This document shows positions 38,543 to 46,789 of a stretch of 48,413 nt of DNA, in pieces. Within the stretch, counting starts at the first letter, position 1; every line of letters begins with the position of its first letter. Origin of the DNA: Candidatus Hopanoidivorans cymbastelae. Its GTDB lineage: Bacteria > Actinomycetota > Acidimicrobiia > Acidimicrobiales > Hopanoidiivorantaceae. The translations under genes were made by a program, and so were the position numbers. The stretch is taken from the NCBI GenBank assembly GCA_028283145.1, contig JAPYNY010000061.1, forward strand, positions 1-48,413. Direction: 5' to 3'. The notes under the pieces were generated by a model that saw nothing but the letters and a program-made list of their open reading frames with translations, searched no databases and was not told the origin of the DNA.

Positions 38543-41500
38543 TTACAAGCTTGGGGCGCCATCTGTATAGACAACTTGACGGGTGTGGATTGCCGGGATG
38601 CGTTCTGTGCCAGTCAGAATTCCTGTCAAATTCAACGGGTCGGTTGCGTTGACGGTGACTTTTTCGCCAGTGCGGGGGCGTTTTTTGACAAAGCGCAGCT
38701 CATCGGTGGCTGCCGGCAGGGCAAATTGCTCGCCAGTAAAGCCCGAGACAAACCTGCCCCCCTGGATGACGCCTCTGGCCTCCAGTCGCCTGAAAGCCCA
38801 CAAGATTTCACGCCACGGGATGGAACAGTTTTCCAGCACGAATAGGTCGCGAAAGACAATGCCCCAGCGTCTGAGCAGTTGCTCGGCGAAGATTTCAGCT
38901 AGTTCATCGGCGTCTTGAGTGTAGAGCTGTTCTGGCTGGTTGGGGTTTGAGTTGTCGGGCTGGGTTGGCGTCAGCAGCACCCACCGACCTTGAGCTCCCC
39001 AGTAATGCTGGTCTGTCTGGCTAGAACCTGCTGAGCGCAAAAAAGACCAAGGCCGCCCCGATGTTTGGGCGAGTCGGGGGCTGGAATTGGCCGGGCTGGA
39101 TGCAACTCGGCCGATGCCGTCTGTGCCGGGGGCGACTGGGCTGACCCCAACTGGTTTGGCGTTGACTGAGCCGGGAGCGTAGCCGCTCATCGCAGATCTG
39201 GCACCCACAACTGAGTGCAACCGGTTGCTGGGATACCTGGGATAGTTGCTACGGCGACCTCTGGTATGTCTGGCGTAGCTGTTTTTCAACAGCAGTCGCA
39301 AAGAGCTGAAGCTGTCCGAAGTCAGCAACCCTCTGGCGATGCCGTCTCGCAGTCCGTTCTCCAGATCTTCAGGCAATCGGTGGGTGTCGGTTGCCAGTTC
39401 GGCTAGAAATCGCGCCCCTTTGGTTTGGAGGATTTCCAGGATTTCAGCGGTGGCGCCTGAAGTGGGCCAAAGCGGCGCGGTTGTGCTCCTGACAGACTCT
39501 AGCAGCCAGCCCAGATCGCCACGCAGCAAAAGAGTAATGGGGGTGGTCTTAGACGGCCCGAAAACTGAATTGGCCTTGTCTTGCGACTCGGCGCGGGCGC
39601 TGATGCTGAGGCGACCCCAGGCAATCTCACCTGAGAGGCAAAGTTGGTCCAGCATGTCTGGGCTGTAGCCCTTGACGCGTCGACGCAGCACTTCCTCTTC
39701 CCAAGCCACAGCCGGCATCTCCCAGCCCTGCAGCTGAGCGATGATTTTGCTCAAACCCGCCAATCCCCTGACTTGGCATTCGGGAGCTACGTGCTGCCAG
39801 CGCAACAAGAAGCGCATGAAATCTTGGGCTGTGGCTAGCTCGACTTTGCGGCGGCGTTCTTTTTTGGAGTAATGGTAGATACGCTGCAGCAGGCGACGTG
39901 AGCACCACTGGGCTGCGACCGCTTCGGTTGCGGTGGACTTGGCTTCCCAATGGCCTTGGAGGGCGTAGCCTTGGGCCTCAAGTTGTGCTAGGGCAGATTT
40001 AATTTGGGCTGGTTGCAGCCGGCTAGTTTGCTCAAGTTCTTTGATGGTGATGGGGCCAGCGGAATCCAAGTGGCCTCGCACTAGGCGGATGGCGGTGTCG
40101 GCTGGATCGGGACTTTCGTGCGAATCGGGACTTTCGGCCGGGTCTGTAGTGGCGGTCGTGGCGGGACCAGCGGGCGTGTCGGTTGAATCAAAACTGGCTG
40201 GGTTTGGCTCGTCCTGGCCAACACCGGCATCCCGCGCTTGCGGCCACAATGCCATCACCTCAGGTGCCAACTCGGCCGGGCACCAAAGCACAGTCTTATC
40301 CTTGGCCTCATCGTCGGTCTCCTCATCGAGATCCAAAGCCACTGCCCGTTTCTGCCCCGCCAACTCCTCAAACCACAAGTTCCACTCCTCGCGCTCCGCC
40401 AGAGCCACATGCCACATTAGCACATCGTGCAGCTCGTTGGCATCTCTGGGATCGGGCTTGACTTCTGCTCTGACTCGCTCAATGGCTCCGCTATCAAGGT
40501 TGGCAATCAAGCTCGGGTCCAGGCCACGTCTCATCACCACCGCCTGGGTGCGCCGCTCTTCCAGGGGAGCATCATCCAAATAGGTAAAGGGCTTGCCGTT
40601 CAGCACTTCATGCGATAACGGTGACGGCTCCGAAGTATCCACAAAACACATTTCCACCGAGTTGTTCTCAATGTCTCGCAGCAACGCAGTCAGGCGGCTG
40701 ATGTCCAAGGCTTCCCTCAGGGCATCGTCCACGGTTTGGCGCACCAGCAGATGGTCGGGTATTTCAATGGTCGGCCCCAGCGCATTGTCTTGACAAGCCG
40801 CCAAAGACGGAAAGACAGCCGCCATCACATCATCGGCTTCCATGCGCTGAATTTGAGGCGGGTTGCGCTTGCCTCGTTTGAAGCGCAGGACGGTCAGCGC
40901 CCGGTTCAGATTCCAACGCCAGCGGGCTGTGAAAATGGGGGTCGGCAGGACTGCCTGCTCCAAAATGTCCTCCACGGTATCGGAAGTAACATAGCGGGCA
41001 ATGTCTTCCAGCGGAAAGCTGTGCTGGGGGCCCAGGGAGAGCACGATAGCGTTGTCGTTGGCTGCAGCTTGAAGCTCAAAGTCAAAAGTTCGGCAGAAGC
41101 GCTTGCGCAGAGCCAGCCCTAAACCCCGGTTTATCCGACTGCCACGGGGGTTGTGGACGACCAGCTGCATGCCGCCTGTCTCATCAAAAAAGCGCTCCAC
41201 CACTATGCGCTGGTGGCTGGGGAGGGTTTGCAGCAAAGAACGGCTGGTTGAAAGATAGCTCAGGAGGAAGCTGGCGGCGTCTGAGGAGATGCCACATTCA
41301 GTTTCCAGCATTTGCTGGGCTTGGGCCAAGTTGGCGGGAGAGTGCTGAAAGTGTGCTTCAATCTCTTCCAGCAACTGGCCTACTTCCTGGCTCAACTCTG
41401 CGGTGCGGCCGGGGGCTTCGCCCAGCCAGAAGGGCAAAGTTGGCGGGGCGCCTTCGGCATCTACAACCCTCACAATGCCGTTTTCCACCCGCCGGATGCG

Positions 41501-43189
41501 CCAGGAGTGCGTTCCCAGCAGGAAAATATCGCCTGCCATCGATTCCACAGCCCAGTCTTCGTGGACGGTGCCGATGAAAGTGTCGTCAGGGTCTAGCACA
41601 ACTCTGTAGTCGGCTACGTCGGGGATGGCTCCCCCAGAGGTGATGGCTGCCAGTCTGGCTCCGCGCCTGGCCGACAGCTCCCCGTTGAGTTTGTCCCAGC
41701 GGATGTAGGCGCCTTTGGGCCCGTGCCCGCAGAGCACACCCTGGGAGGCAAACTCCACAGCTTGGTTGAATTCATCTGAAGACAGCGTGTTGTAGGGGGC
41801 AGCTTGGCGCACCAACTGAAACAGCTCATCAGCTTGCCAAGTCTCAGCCGCACATTCGGCCACAATTTGCTGGGCCAGGATGTCTCGGGGGGCGACAGGC
41901 GGCTCAACCGCGTCCAGCTTCCCCTGTTTGATGGCGCGCAGCAGGGCGGCGCATTCCACCAGCTCATCGCGGGTGAGGGGGAAGAGCCGACCTTTGGGAG
42001 TGCCGTAACGGCTGTGATTTGAACGGCCCACGCGCTGAAGGAAAACCGCGATGCTGCGGGGCGAGCCCAGCTGACAGACCAACTCCACAGGCCCGATGTC
42101 TATGCCCAGTTCAAGCGATGCCGTGGCTACCAGCACCCTCAAGTTGCCAGAGCGCAGGCGACTTTCCACTAGCTGGCGACGCTCCTTGGAGAGCGAACCG
42201 TGATGTGCGGCTACTTGGTCGTCTTCCAGAATCTCAGCTAGCTGGTGGGCCATGCGTTCGGCCATGCGCCGGGTGTTGACGAATACCAGTGTGGTGTGGT
42301 GTTGACGGGTCAACTCGGCTATGTGAGCCAGCACCTCTCGGGTCTGTTCGTGGGACGGCACGGCTTCAAGTTCGGTGTCGGGGAGGTGCAGGGCCAAGTC
42401 AAGGTTGCGCTGGTGTCCGGCGTCAATGATCTCACAGGGTCGGTTGGCGCCCACCAGCAGGCTGGCTATTTTGTCCAGCGGGCGTTGTGTGGCCGACAGG
42501 CCAACTCGCTGGGGCGGCTGGTGGCAGATGTGTTCCAGCCGTTCCAGCGATAGAGCTAGATGGCTGCCTCTTTTATCTCGTGCCACGGCATGGATCTCAT
42601 CTACGATGACCAGCTTGGTGGTGCGCAACATCTCACGGCTTTTTTCAGCCGTCAGCAGCAGATAGAACGACTCCGGCGTGGTGATGACAAAGGTGGGAGG
42701 TCGGCGTAACATTGCCAAGCGCTCGGTTTGGGGCGTGTCGCCTGAACGCACAAAAACCGACAGCTTGGGGGGCTCCAGGCCTAGCTCTCGGGCGCATTCG
42801 GCAATCTCTTGGAGCGGGCGTTCCAGGTTTTGACTGATGTCGGTAGCCAGGGCTTTCAGTGGGGAGACGTAAACTACCTGAACTTGCTCTGGGGGGTCAG
42901 CTTCGCCCGTGTTGCTGGATTGGGAGTTGGCGGAGGTGTCCTTGTTGTGGTCGCCGCTGGGCTGGCTGCTGTGGCTGCTGCCGAGGTCGCTGCTGGCGTG
43001 CTGCCTGTAAAGCTGATCGATGGCAATCAGCAGAGATGCGAGAGTTTTGCCTGAGCCAGTCGGGGCTGCCAGCAAGGTATTGTGTCCGTCAGCTATACGT
43101 TTCCAGGCTTGTTGCTGGGGCGGAGTGGGGCCGTGTGGGAATTGTCTGTTGAACCATTGCCCGACCGCAGGATGAAAATATTCAATCAT
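38543..43189 (-). CDS. lhr: Lhr-family large ATP-dependent helicase
   Basis: Lhr is a 3'-5' superfamily 2 helicase of DNA repair. The 1548-aa protein is the full-length bacterial form: LAAPTGSGKTLAS near residue 45, VSPLKALATDI, LVIVDEIHAVARDKRG, SATQRPLDKIA and LVATASLELGIDIG with QRVGRSNHS in the helicase core. Winged-helix and DUF-type C-terminal domains follow. Low-complexity insertions occur near 60-95 (Ser/Gln/Asn) and again past residue 1000 (Pro/Asp/Thr-rich, TTATTDPAESPDSHESPDP). ATG 43189 is preferred to TTG 43213; it overlaps the crotonase gene's 3' end by 8 nt, which implies coupling. Confidence 0.94.
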   Translation of the reverse strand: MIEYFHPAVGQWFNRQFPHGPTPPQQQAWKRIADGHNTLLAAPTGSGKTLASLLIAIDQLYRQHASSDLGSSHSSQPSGDHNKDTSANSQSSNTGEADPPEQVQVVYVSPLKALATDISQNLERPLQEIAECARELGLEPPKLSVFVRSGDTPQTERLAMLRRPPTFVITTPESFYLLLTAEKSREMLRTTKLVIVDEIHAVARDKRGSHLALSLERLEHICHQPPQRVGLSATQRPLDKIASLLVGANRPCEIIDAGHQRNLDLALHLPDTELEAVPSHEQTREVLAHIAELTRQHHTTLVFVNTRRMAERMAHQLAEILEDDQVAAHHGSLSKERRQLVESRLRSGNLRVLVATASLELGIDIGPVELVCQLGSPRSIAVFLQRVGRSNHSRYGTPKGRLFPLTRDELVECAALLRAIKQGKLDAVEPPVAPRDILAQQIVAECAAETWQADELFQLVRQAAPYNTLSSDEFNQAVEFASQGVLCGHGPKGAYIRWDKLNGELSARRGARLAAITSGGAIPDVADYRVVLDPDDTFIGTVHEDWAVESMAGDIFLLGTHSWRIRRVENGIVRVVDAEGAPPTLPFWLGEAPGRTAELSQEVGQLLEEIEAHFQHSPANLAQAQQMLETECGISSDAASFLLSYLSTSRSLLQTLPSHQRIVVERFFDETGGMQLVVHNPRGSRINRGLGLALRKRFCRTFDFELQAAANDNAIVLSLGPQHSFPLEDIARYVTSDTVEDILEQAVLPTPIFTARWRWNLNRALTVLRFKRGKRNPPQIQRMEADDVMAAVFPSLAACQDNALGPTIEIPDHLLVRQTVDDALREALDISRLTALLRDIENNSVEMCFVDTSEPSPLSHEVLNGKPFTYLDDAPLEERRTQAVVMRRGLDPSLIANLDSGAIERVRAEVKPDPRDANELHDVLMWHVALAEREEWNLWFEELAGQKRAVALDLDEETDDEAKDKTVLWCPAELAPEVMALWPQARDAGVGQDEPNPASFDSTDTPAGPATTATTDPAESPDSHESPDPADTAIRLVRGHLDSAGPITIKELEQTSRLQPAQIKSALAQLEAQGYALQGHWEAKSTATEAVAAQWCSRRLLQRIYHYSKKERRRKVELATAQDFMRFLLRWQHVAPECQVRGLAGLSKIIAQLQGWEMPAVAWEEEVLRRRVKGYSPDMLDQLCLSGEIAWGRLSISARAESQDKANSVFGPSKTTPITLLLRGDLGWLLESVRSTTAPLWPTSGATAEILEILQTKGARFLAELATDTHRLPEDLENGLRDGIARGLLTSDSFSSLRLLLKNSYARHTRGRRSNYPRYPSNRLHSVVGARSAMSGYAPGSVNAKPVGVSPVAPGTDGIGRVASSPANSSPRLAQTSGRPWSFLRSAGSSQTDQHYWGAQGRWVLLTPTQPDNSNPNQPEQLYTQDADELAEIFAEQLLRRWGIVFRDLFVLENCSIPWREILWAFRRLEARGVIQGGRFVSGFTGEQFALPAATDELRFVKKRPRTGEKVTVNATDPLNLTGILTGTERIPAIHTRQVVYTDGAPSL

Positions 43190-43946
43190 GCTGTGTGGTT
43201 TGCTTGGCGGCAATAAGCTCCATAAAGGCAGTGCCTTCTCGCTTCAGGGTTTGCTCAATCGGCAGCTTGCGCCAGGCTATCATGGTTTGCTTGATGGTTA
43301 TGGCTGCGGCTAAGTCTTTGCTGGCTATGGCTTGAGCGGCCGCAAGTGCTTGCGAAATAAATTCATCATGGGCGCAGACTTGGAATACCAAGCCCAACTC
43401 CTTAGCTTGGGCGGCATCCACCCACTCAGAACTCAGCAGCAGCCACATGGCATTTTGCCAGCCCATGAGTTGTGGCAGCAGCCAAGTGGAGGCAGCTTCG
43501 GCACCCACCCCTAACTCTGTGAACGGACATTTGAAACGAGCCGACTCAGAAGCAAAAACCAGATCCGCAAAACCCAGCATGGTAGTGCCCAAGCCTACGG
43601 CTGAGCCGTTGACCGCCATGATCAGAGGTTTGGAAAATGTCTCCAGCACCTGCAGGAGTTGCCAGGAGTTGCCAAGGCTGTCCCCGTGTCCGGCGGCGGC
43701 GCTGTGCTTGCCGATGTCGCTGCCAGTTATATTGGCAAGTTCCCGCAGGTCAATTCCAGCGCTGAAAGACCTTCCCGCTCCTGTCAGCACAACAGCCCCG
43801 ATTTTGTCGTCTTGGTCAGCTTCCAGAAGTGCTTGAGTGGCGGCGGCACGCAGAGCATCATTGAAGGCATTGGCTGAATCAGGGCGGTTCAACGTAATCA
43901 GACGAACTCTTTCAACAGTGTCGGTTTTCAGGATTTCTTGGGTCAT
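43182..43946 (-). CDS. crotonase superfamily enzyme, probably enoyl-CoA isomerase type
   Basis: The 254-aa protein has the crotonase fold with oxyanion-hole segments SAGIDLREL near residue 63 and NGSAVGLGTTMLG near 111. Both hydratase glutamates are missing: the GxCE position reads GTT and the PE position reads PF. The pattern AVNG-AVG-x-x-T-x-LG, then PF-x-x-LG and a Glu-Ala-x-Ser (GAEAAS), matches delta3-delta2-enoyl-CoA isomerases (ECI2 type), whose base is that later Glu. I therefore prefer isomerase to hydratase. It heads a minus-strand run with lhr, acyl-CoA synthetase and a kinase. Confidence 0.88.
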   Translation of the reverse strand: MTQEILKTDTVERVRLITLNRPDSANAFNDALRAAATQALLEADQDDKIGAVVLTGAGRSFSAGIDLRELANITGSDIGKHSAAAGHGDSLGNSWQLLQVLETFSKPLIMAVNGSAVGLGTTMLGFADLVFASESARFKCPFTELGVGAEAASTWLLPQLMGWQNAMWLLLSSEWVDAAQAKELGLVFQVCAHDEFISQALAAAQAIASKDLAAAITIKQTMIAWRKLPIEQTLKREGTAFMELIAAKQTTQHD

Positions 43947-44050
43947 GGCAGCATCCGATTGGTGGGGATTTTGTGGCGGCAGCGGCTACAAAGTCTTGCA
44001 GAATTTAGCCTAACTTAGCTTGATAGCGCAGTTAGGCACTTGATTTTGGC

Positions 44051-44056
44051 TAATAT
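44051..44056 (+). promoter_or_regulatory. -10-like element for a leaderless livF mRNA
   Basis: TAATAT ends eight bases before GTG 44065, the livF start, and no Shine-Dalgarno lies between, so the transcript would start at the codon. No convincing -35. The element is in the 118-base divergent spacer with the crotonase gene. Confidence 0.4.
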
Positions 44057-44064
44057 CGCTACAA

Positions 44065-44880
44065 GTGGCAACCTTGCTAAAAAAATCTGAACGGGCGGCC
44101 GCTGATGAGCGCAATCATCTGGCCATAAAAGTTGTAGATTTGCACGTCAGTTACCAGCGTTCCATCAAGGCGCTCCAAGGCGTCAATCTGGAAGTGCCCC
44201 AAGGCAAGGTAGTGGCCATTCTGGGAGCCAACGGCGCTGGCAAGACAACCTTTCTGCGCACTATTTGTGGGCTGCTGGGTTTCAACGGCGGCGCAATTTC
44301 CCAGGGTTCGTATCATCTCTGGGGCCAGCCGGCAGACAAACTGGCTCCGCAGCGAATTGTGCGGCTGGGTGTGGGACAAGTTCTGGAGGGGCGCAGGATT
44401 TTCTCGGAACTGACAGTTGAAGAAAACCTGGATGTAGGCGCCATTTCAGTGCGTAACCGCCGGGCCACCCACGACCTCAAGGAGCATCTTTTCACCCAAT
44501 TTCCCGTGCTGGGTGAGCGGCGAAACTCCGTAGCCGGCTATCTCTCTGGGGGAGAACAGCAAATGTTGGCCATTGCGCGAGCCTTGATGAGCGACCCCAG
44601 TCTGATTGTGCTGGATGAGCCTTCATTGGGTTTGGCCCCCATCATCGCCCGGCAGATCGCCGGCATCATTTCAGATATTTCAACCGATGGCACCACGGTG
44701 CTGCTAGTGGAGCAAAATGCGGCCATGGCCCTGTCGCTGAGCGATTATGCCTATATTTTTCGCCACGGCAAAGTGGCTCAGGAAGGCCCGTCAGAGGAGT
44801 TGCGGGCCGACAGAGACATACTTGAGTTGTATTTGGGTGGCGGCACCAGCGAGTCAAAGACTAAATCAGAGAGATCATGA
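44065..44880 (+). CDS. livF: branched-chain amino acid ABC transporter ATPase LivF
   Basis: This 271-aa LivF-type ATPase has Walker A GANGAGKTTFLR near residue 54, the Q-loop ending in GVGQVLEGRRIFSELTV near 101 (the LivF-specific segment), signature YLSGGEQQMLAIARAL near 156 and Walker B LIVLDEPSLGLAP. It would pair with LivG to energise uptake of branched-chain amino acids or related amides. Its TGA overlaps the livG ATG. Order F-G-H-M is the reverse of the usual operon for these genes. Confidence 0.92.
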   Translation: MATLLKKSERAAADERNHLAIKVVDLHVSYQRSIKALQGVNLEVPQGKVVAILGANGAGKTTFLRTICGLLGFNGGAISQGSYHLWGQPADKLAPQRIVRLGVGQVLEGRRIFSELTVEENLDVGAISVRNRRATHDLKEHLFTQFPVLGERRNSVAGYLSGGEQQMLAIARALMSDPSLIVLDEPSLGLAPIIARQIAGIISDISTDGTTVLLVEQNAAMALSLSDYAYIFRHGKVAQEGPSEELRADRDILELYLGGGTSESKTKSERS

Positions 44881-45764
44881 GTATGTCTTCTTCAACTGCC
44901 CATAAAAGTTCCTCAGCCGTTGAGGGCGGACCTAGCGGTAGAGTTGCCAGGGCTGCACCCAGCCACGAAGGTGCGGCCAGCGACAGCTTCAGCCGCGGAG
45001 GCTCCCTGAAAATTAGCAATGTGAGCTTCAGTGTCGGGGGAATTACAATTTTGGACGACGTCAGCTTTGAAGTGAAGGCGGGTGAGTTGTTTGGCATCAT
45101 TGGCCCCAACGGAGCGGGGAAATCATCCTTGTTCAATTGCATCAGCGGGATTTATTTGCCCACCGAGGGTCAAATCCACCTCAGCGACAAGCCGATCGTC
45201 GGCCGTCGCCCGACGGCGGTAGCCAAGCTGGGCGTGGCGCGTACATTTCAAAATCTGGCTCTGTTCAACAACTTGAATGTCAGCGACAACCTCATGTTGG
45301 GACGACACAGGCTGATGCGCACGGGCTACCTCACCGCAGCTTTGTGGTTTGGCCGGGCAAGACGCGAAGAAGTCAAGCATCGCCTAGAGTGCGCTGAGAT
45401 TATTGAGTTGCTAGGGCTGTCTGAGGTGGCCAAGCTGCCTGTGGGCGTGCTGCCCTACGGTGCGCAGAAGCGGGTTGAGTTGGGGCGGGCACTGGTATCG
45501 GAGCCAAATCTTCTGCTGCTGGATGAGCCGGTGGCGGGCATGAACGACGATGAGACGGAACAGATGTCAAACCTGCTGCGAAATGTGAGCCAACAGTTGG
45601 GCATCACCATAGTGCTGGTGGAACATGACGTCCACATGGTGCAACAGCTGGCCGACAGAGTTTGCGCCATCAATTTCGGGCAAGTTGTGGTGGTGGGCAG
45701 TCCAGCCGAAGTCGTGACGCATCCAACTGTGATTGAAGCCTACTTGGGCGCTGATTGGAGTTGA
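44877..45764 (+). CDS. livG: branched-chain amino acid ABC transporter ATPase LivG
   Basis: The 295-aa LivG-type ATPase carries Walker A GPNGAGKSSLFNC near residue 78, the LivG segment GVARTFQNLALFNNLNV near 121, and Walker B LLLLDEPVAGMNDDE near 211 followed by the His-loop VEHDVHMV. The signature reads LPYGAQKRVELGRAL in place of LSxGxQR, as is common in LivG. The first 40 residues are a poorly conserved Ser/Gly-rich lead. ATG 44877 overlaps the livF stop (ATGA). Confidence 0.93.
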   Translation: MSMSSSTAHKSSSAVEGGPSGRVARAAPSHEGAASDSFSRGGSLKISNVSFSVGGITILDDVSFEVKAGELFGIIGPNGAGKSSLFNCISGIYLPTEGQIHLSDKPIVGRRPTAVAKLGVARTFQNLALFNNLNVSDNLMLGRHRLMRTGYLTAALWFGRARREEVKHRLECAEIIELLGLSEVAKLPVGVLPYGAQKRVELGRALVSEPNLLLLDEPVAGMNDDETEQMSNLLRNVSQQLGITIVLVEHDVHMVQQLADRVCAINFGQVVVVGSPAEVVTHPTVIEAYLGADWS

Positions 45765-45770
45765 GCTAGC

Positions 45771-46787
45771 TTGATTACGGAAATGACCGGGCCGTCAACT
45801 AAAGCCCGCCAGATTGCGGTGGCCCTGTGGCTGCTGGTCAGCCTGTTTGTGCTGGCGCTGATTTCGGTGCTGGCGGACGGCAACGACGGGCTGGAAAAGT
45901 TTCTTCAGTTTGTGGTGGGAGGCTTGGCTTTGGGCAGCATTTATTCCATTTTGGCGTTGGGTTTTGTGGTGATCTACAAGGCGACCGGGGTTTTCAACTT
46001 GGCACAGGGTTCGCTGGTTTTGCTGGGGACTTATGTTCTGTATCAATTCAAGGAGGAATACGATCTGCCCTTTGGGTTGGCCCTGCTGTTTGCTTTGGTG
46101 CTGATGGCGGGGGTTGGTGTCTTGATTGAGCGGGTCGTCATGCGCAAAATGCTGGGCAAGCCCGTGTTCAGCGCCATTATGGTCACGCTGGCCTTGCTGA
46201 TCATCATTGACCAGATTGTGCGTTCCATTTGGTCTGAGCCGGGCTATGTGCTCAACCTGCCTTGGAGCAGCGGCAAGGTGGACATCGGGGACGTAACCAT
46301 CCGCCATATTGACTTTTGGGCGGTGGGCAGCGCGATGGTGCTGCTGGTGGCGTTCTTCTTGTTTTTTGAGCGCACCCGTGTGGGCTTGGGGATGCGTGCG
46401 ACTGCGTTGGATGCTGAAGTTGCCTCAGCGCAGGGGGTACGCATCGGGGTTTCCTATGCCATGTCGTGGGCGGTGGCAGCGGTAGTGGCAACGGTGGCGG
46501 GCATGATTTTGACTGTTCGCACCGGCGGGGGCGCCTTGACTCCGGCTGTCGGCTATGTGGCCTTGCGGGCTTTCCCGGCCATGATTTTGGGCGGTTTGGA
46601 TTCAACCGGAGGGGCTGTGGCAGGCGGCTTGATCATCGGTTTGGCTGAGGTGCTGGTGGATGGCTACCTGGATTATGACTGGCTAGGCGAGAGATTTGAG
46701 ACAGTGGTGCCATATTTATTGTTGCTGCCCATCATGCTGTGGCGACCCCACGGGCTTTTCGGCACCAAGACGGTGGAAAGGAGCTAG
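45771..46787 (+). CDS. livH: branched-chain amino acid ABC transporter permease LivH
   Basis: This 338-aa membrane protein has about eight helices and the LivH signatures LGFVVIYKATGVFNLAQG near residue 63 and VGLGMRATALDAEVASAQGV near 205. The coupling motif of the E-A-A-x3-G type sits in that latter segment. The annotated start is TTG 45771 with GGAG 10 nt upstream; ATG 45783 is an alternative. It lies 6 nt after livG. Confidence 0.93.
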   Translation: MITEMTGPSTKARQIAVALWLLVSLFVLALISVLADGNDGLEKFLQFVVGGLALGSIYSILALGFVVIYKATGVFNLAQGSLVLLGTYVLYQFKEEYDLPFGLALLFALVLMAGVGVLIERVVMRKMLGKPVFSAIMVTLALLIIIDQIVRSIWSEPGYVLNLPWSSGKVDIGDVTIRHIDFWAVGSAMVLLVAFFLFFERTRVGLGMRATALDAEVASAQGVRIGVSYAMSWAVAAVVATVAGMILTVRTGGGALTPAVGYVALRAFPAMILGGLDSTGGAVAGGLIIGLAEVLVDGYLDYDWLGERFETVVPYLLLLPIMLWRPHGLFGTKTVERS

Positions 46788-46789
46788 CT

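Noticed and set aside
40041-40583. 180-codon plus-strand frame inside lhr
   Set aside because: Antisense to lhr, Ser/Ala-rich, no ribosome site or family features.
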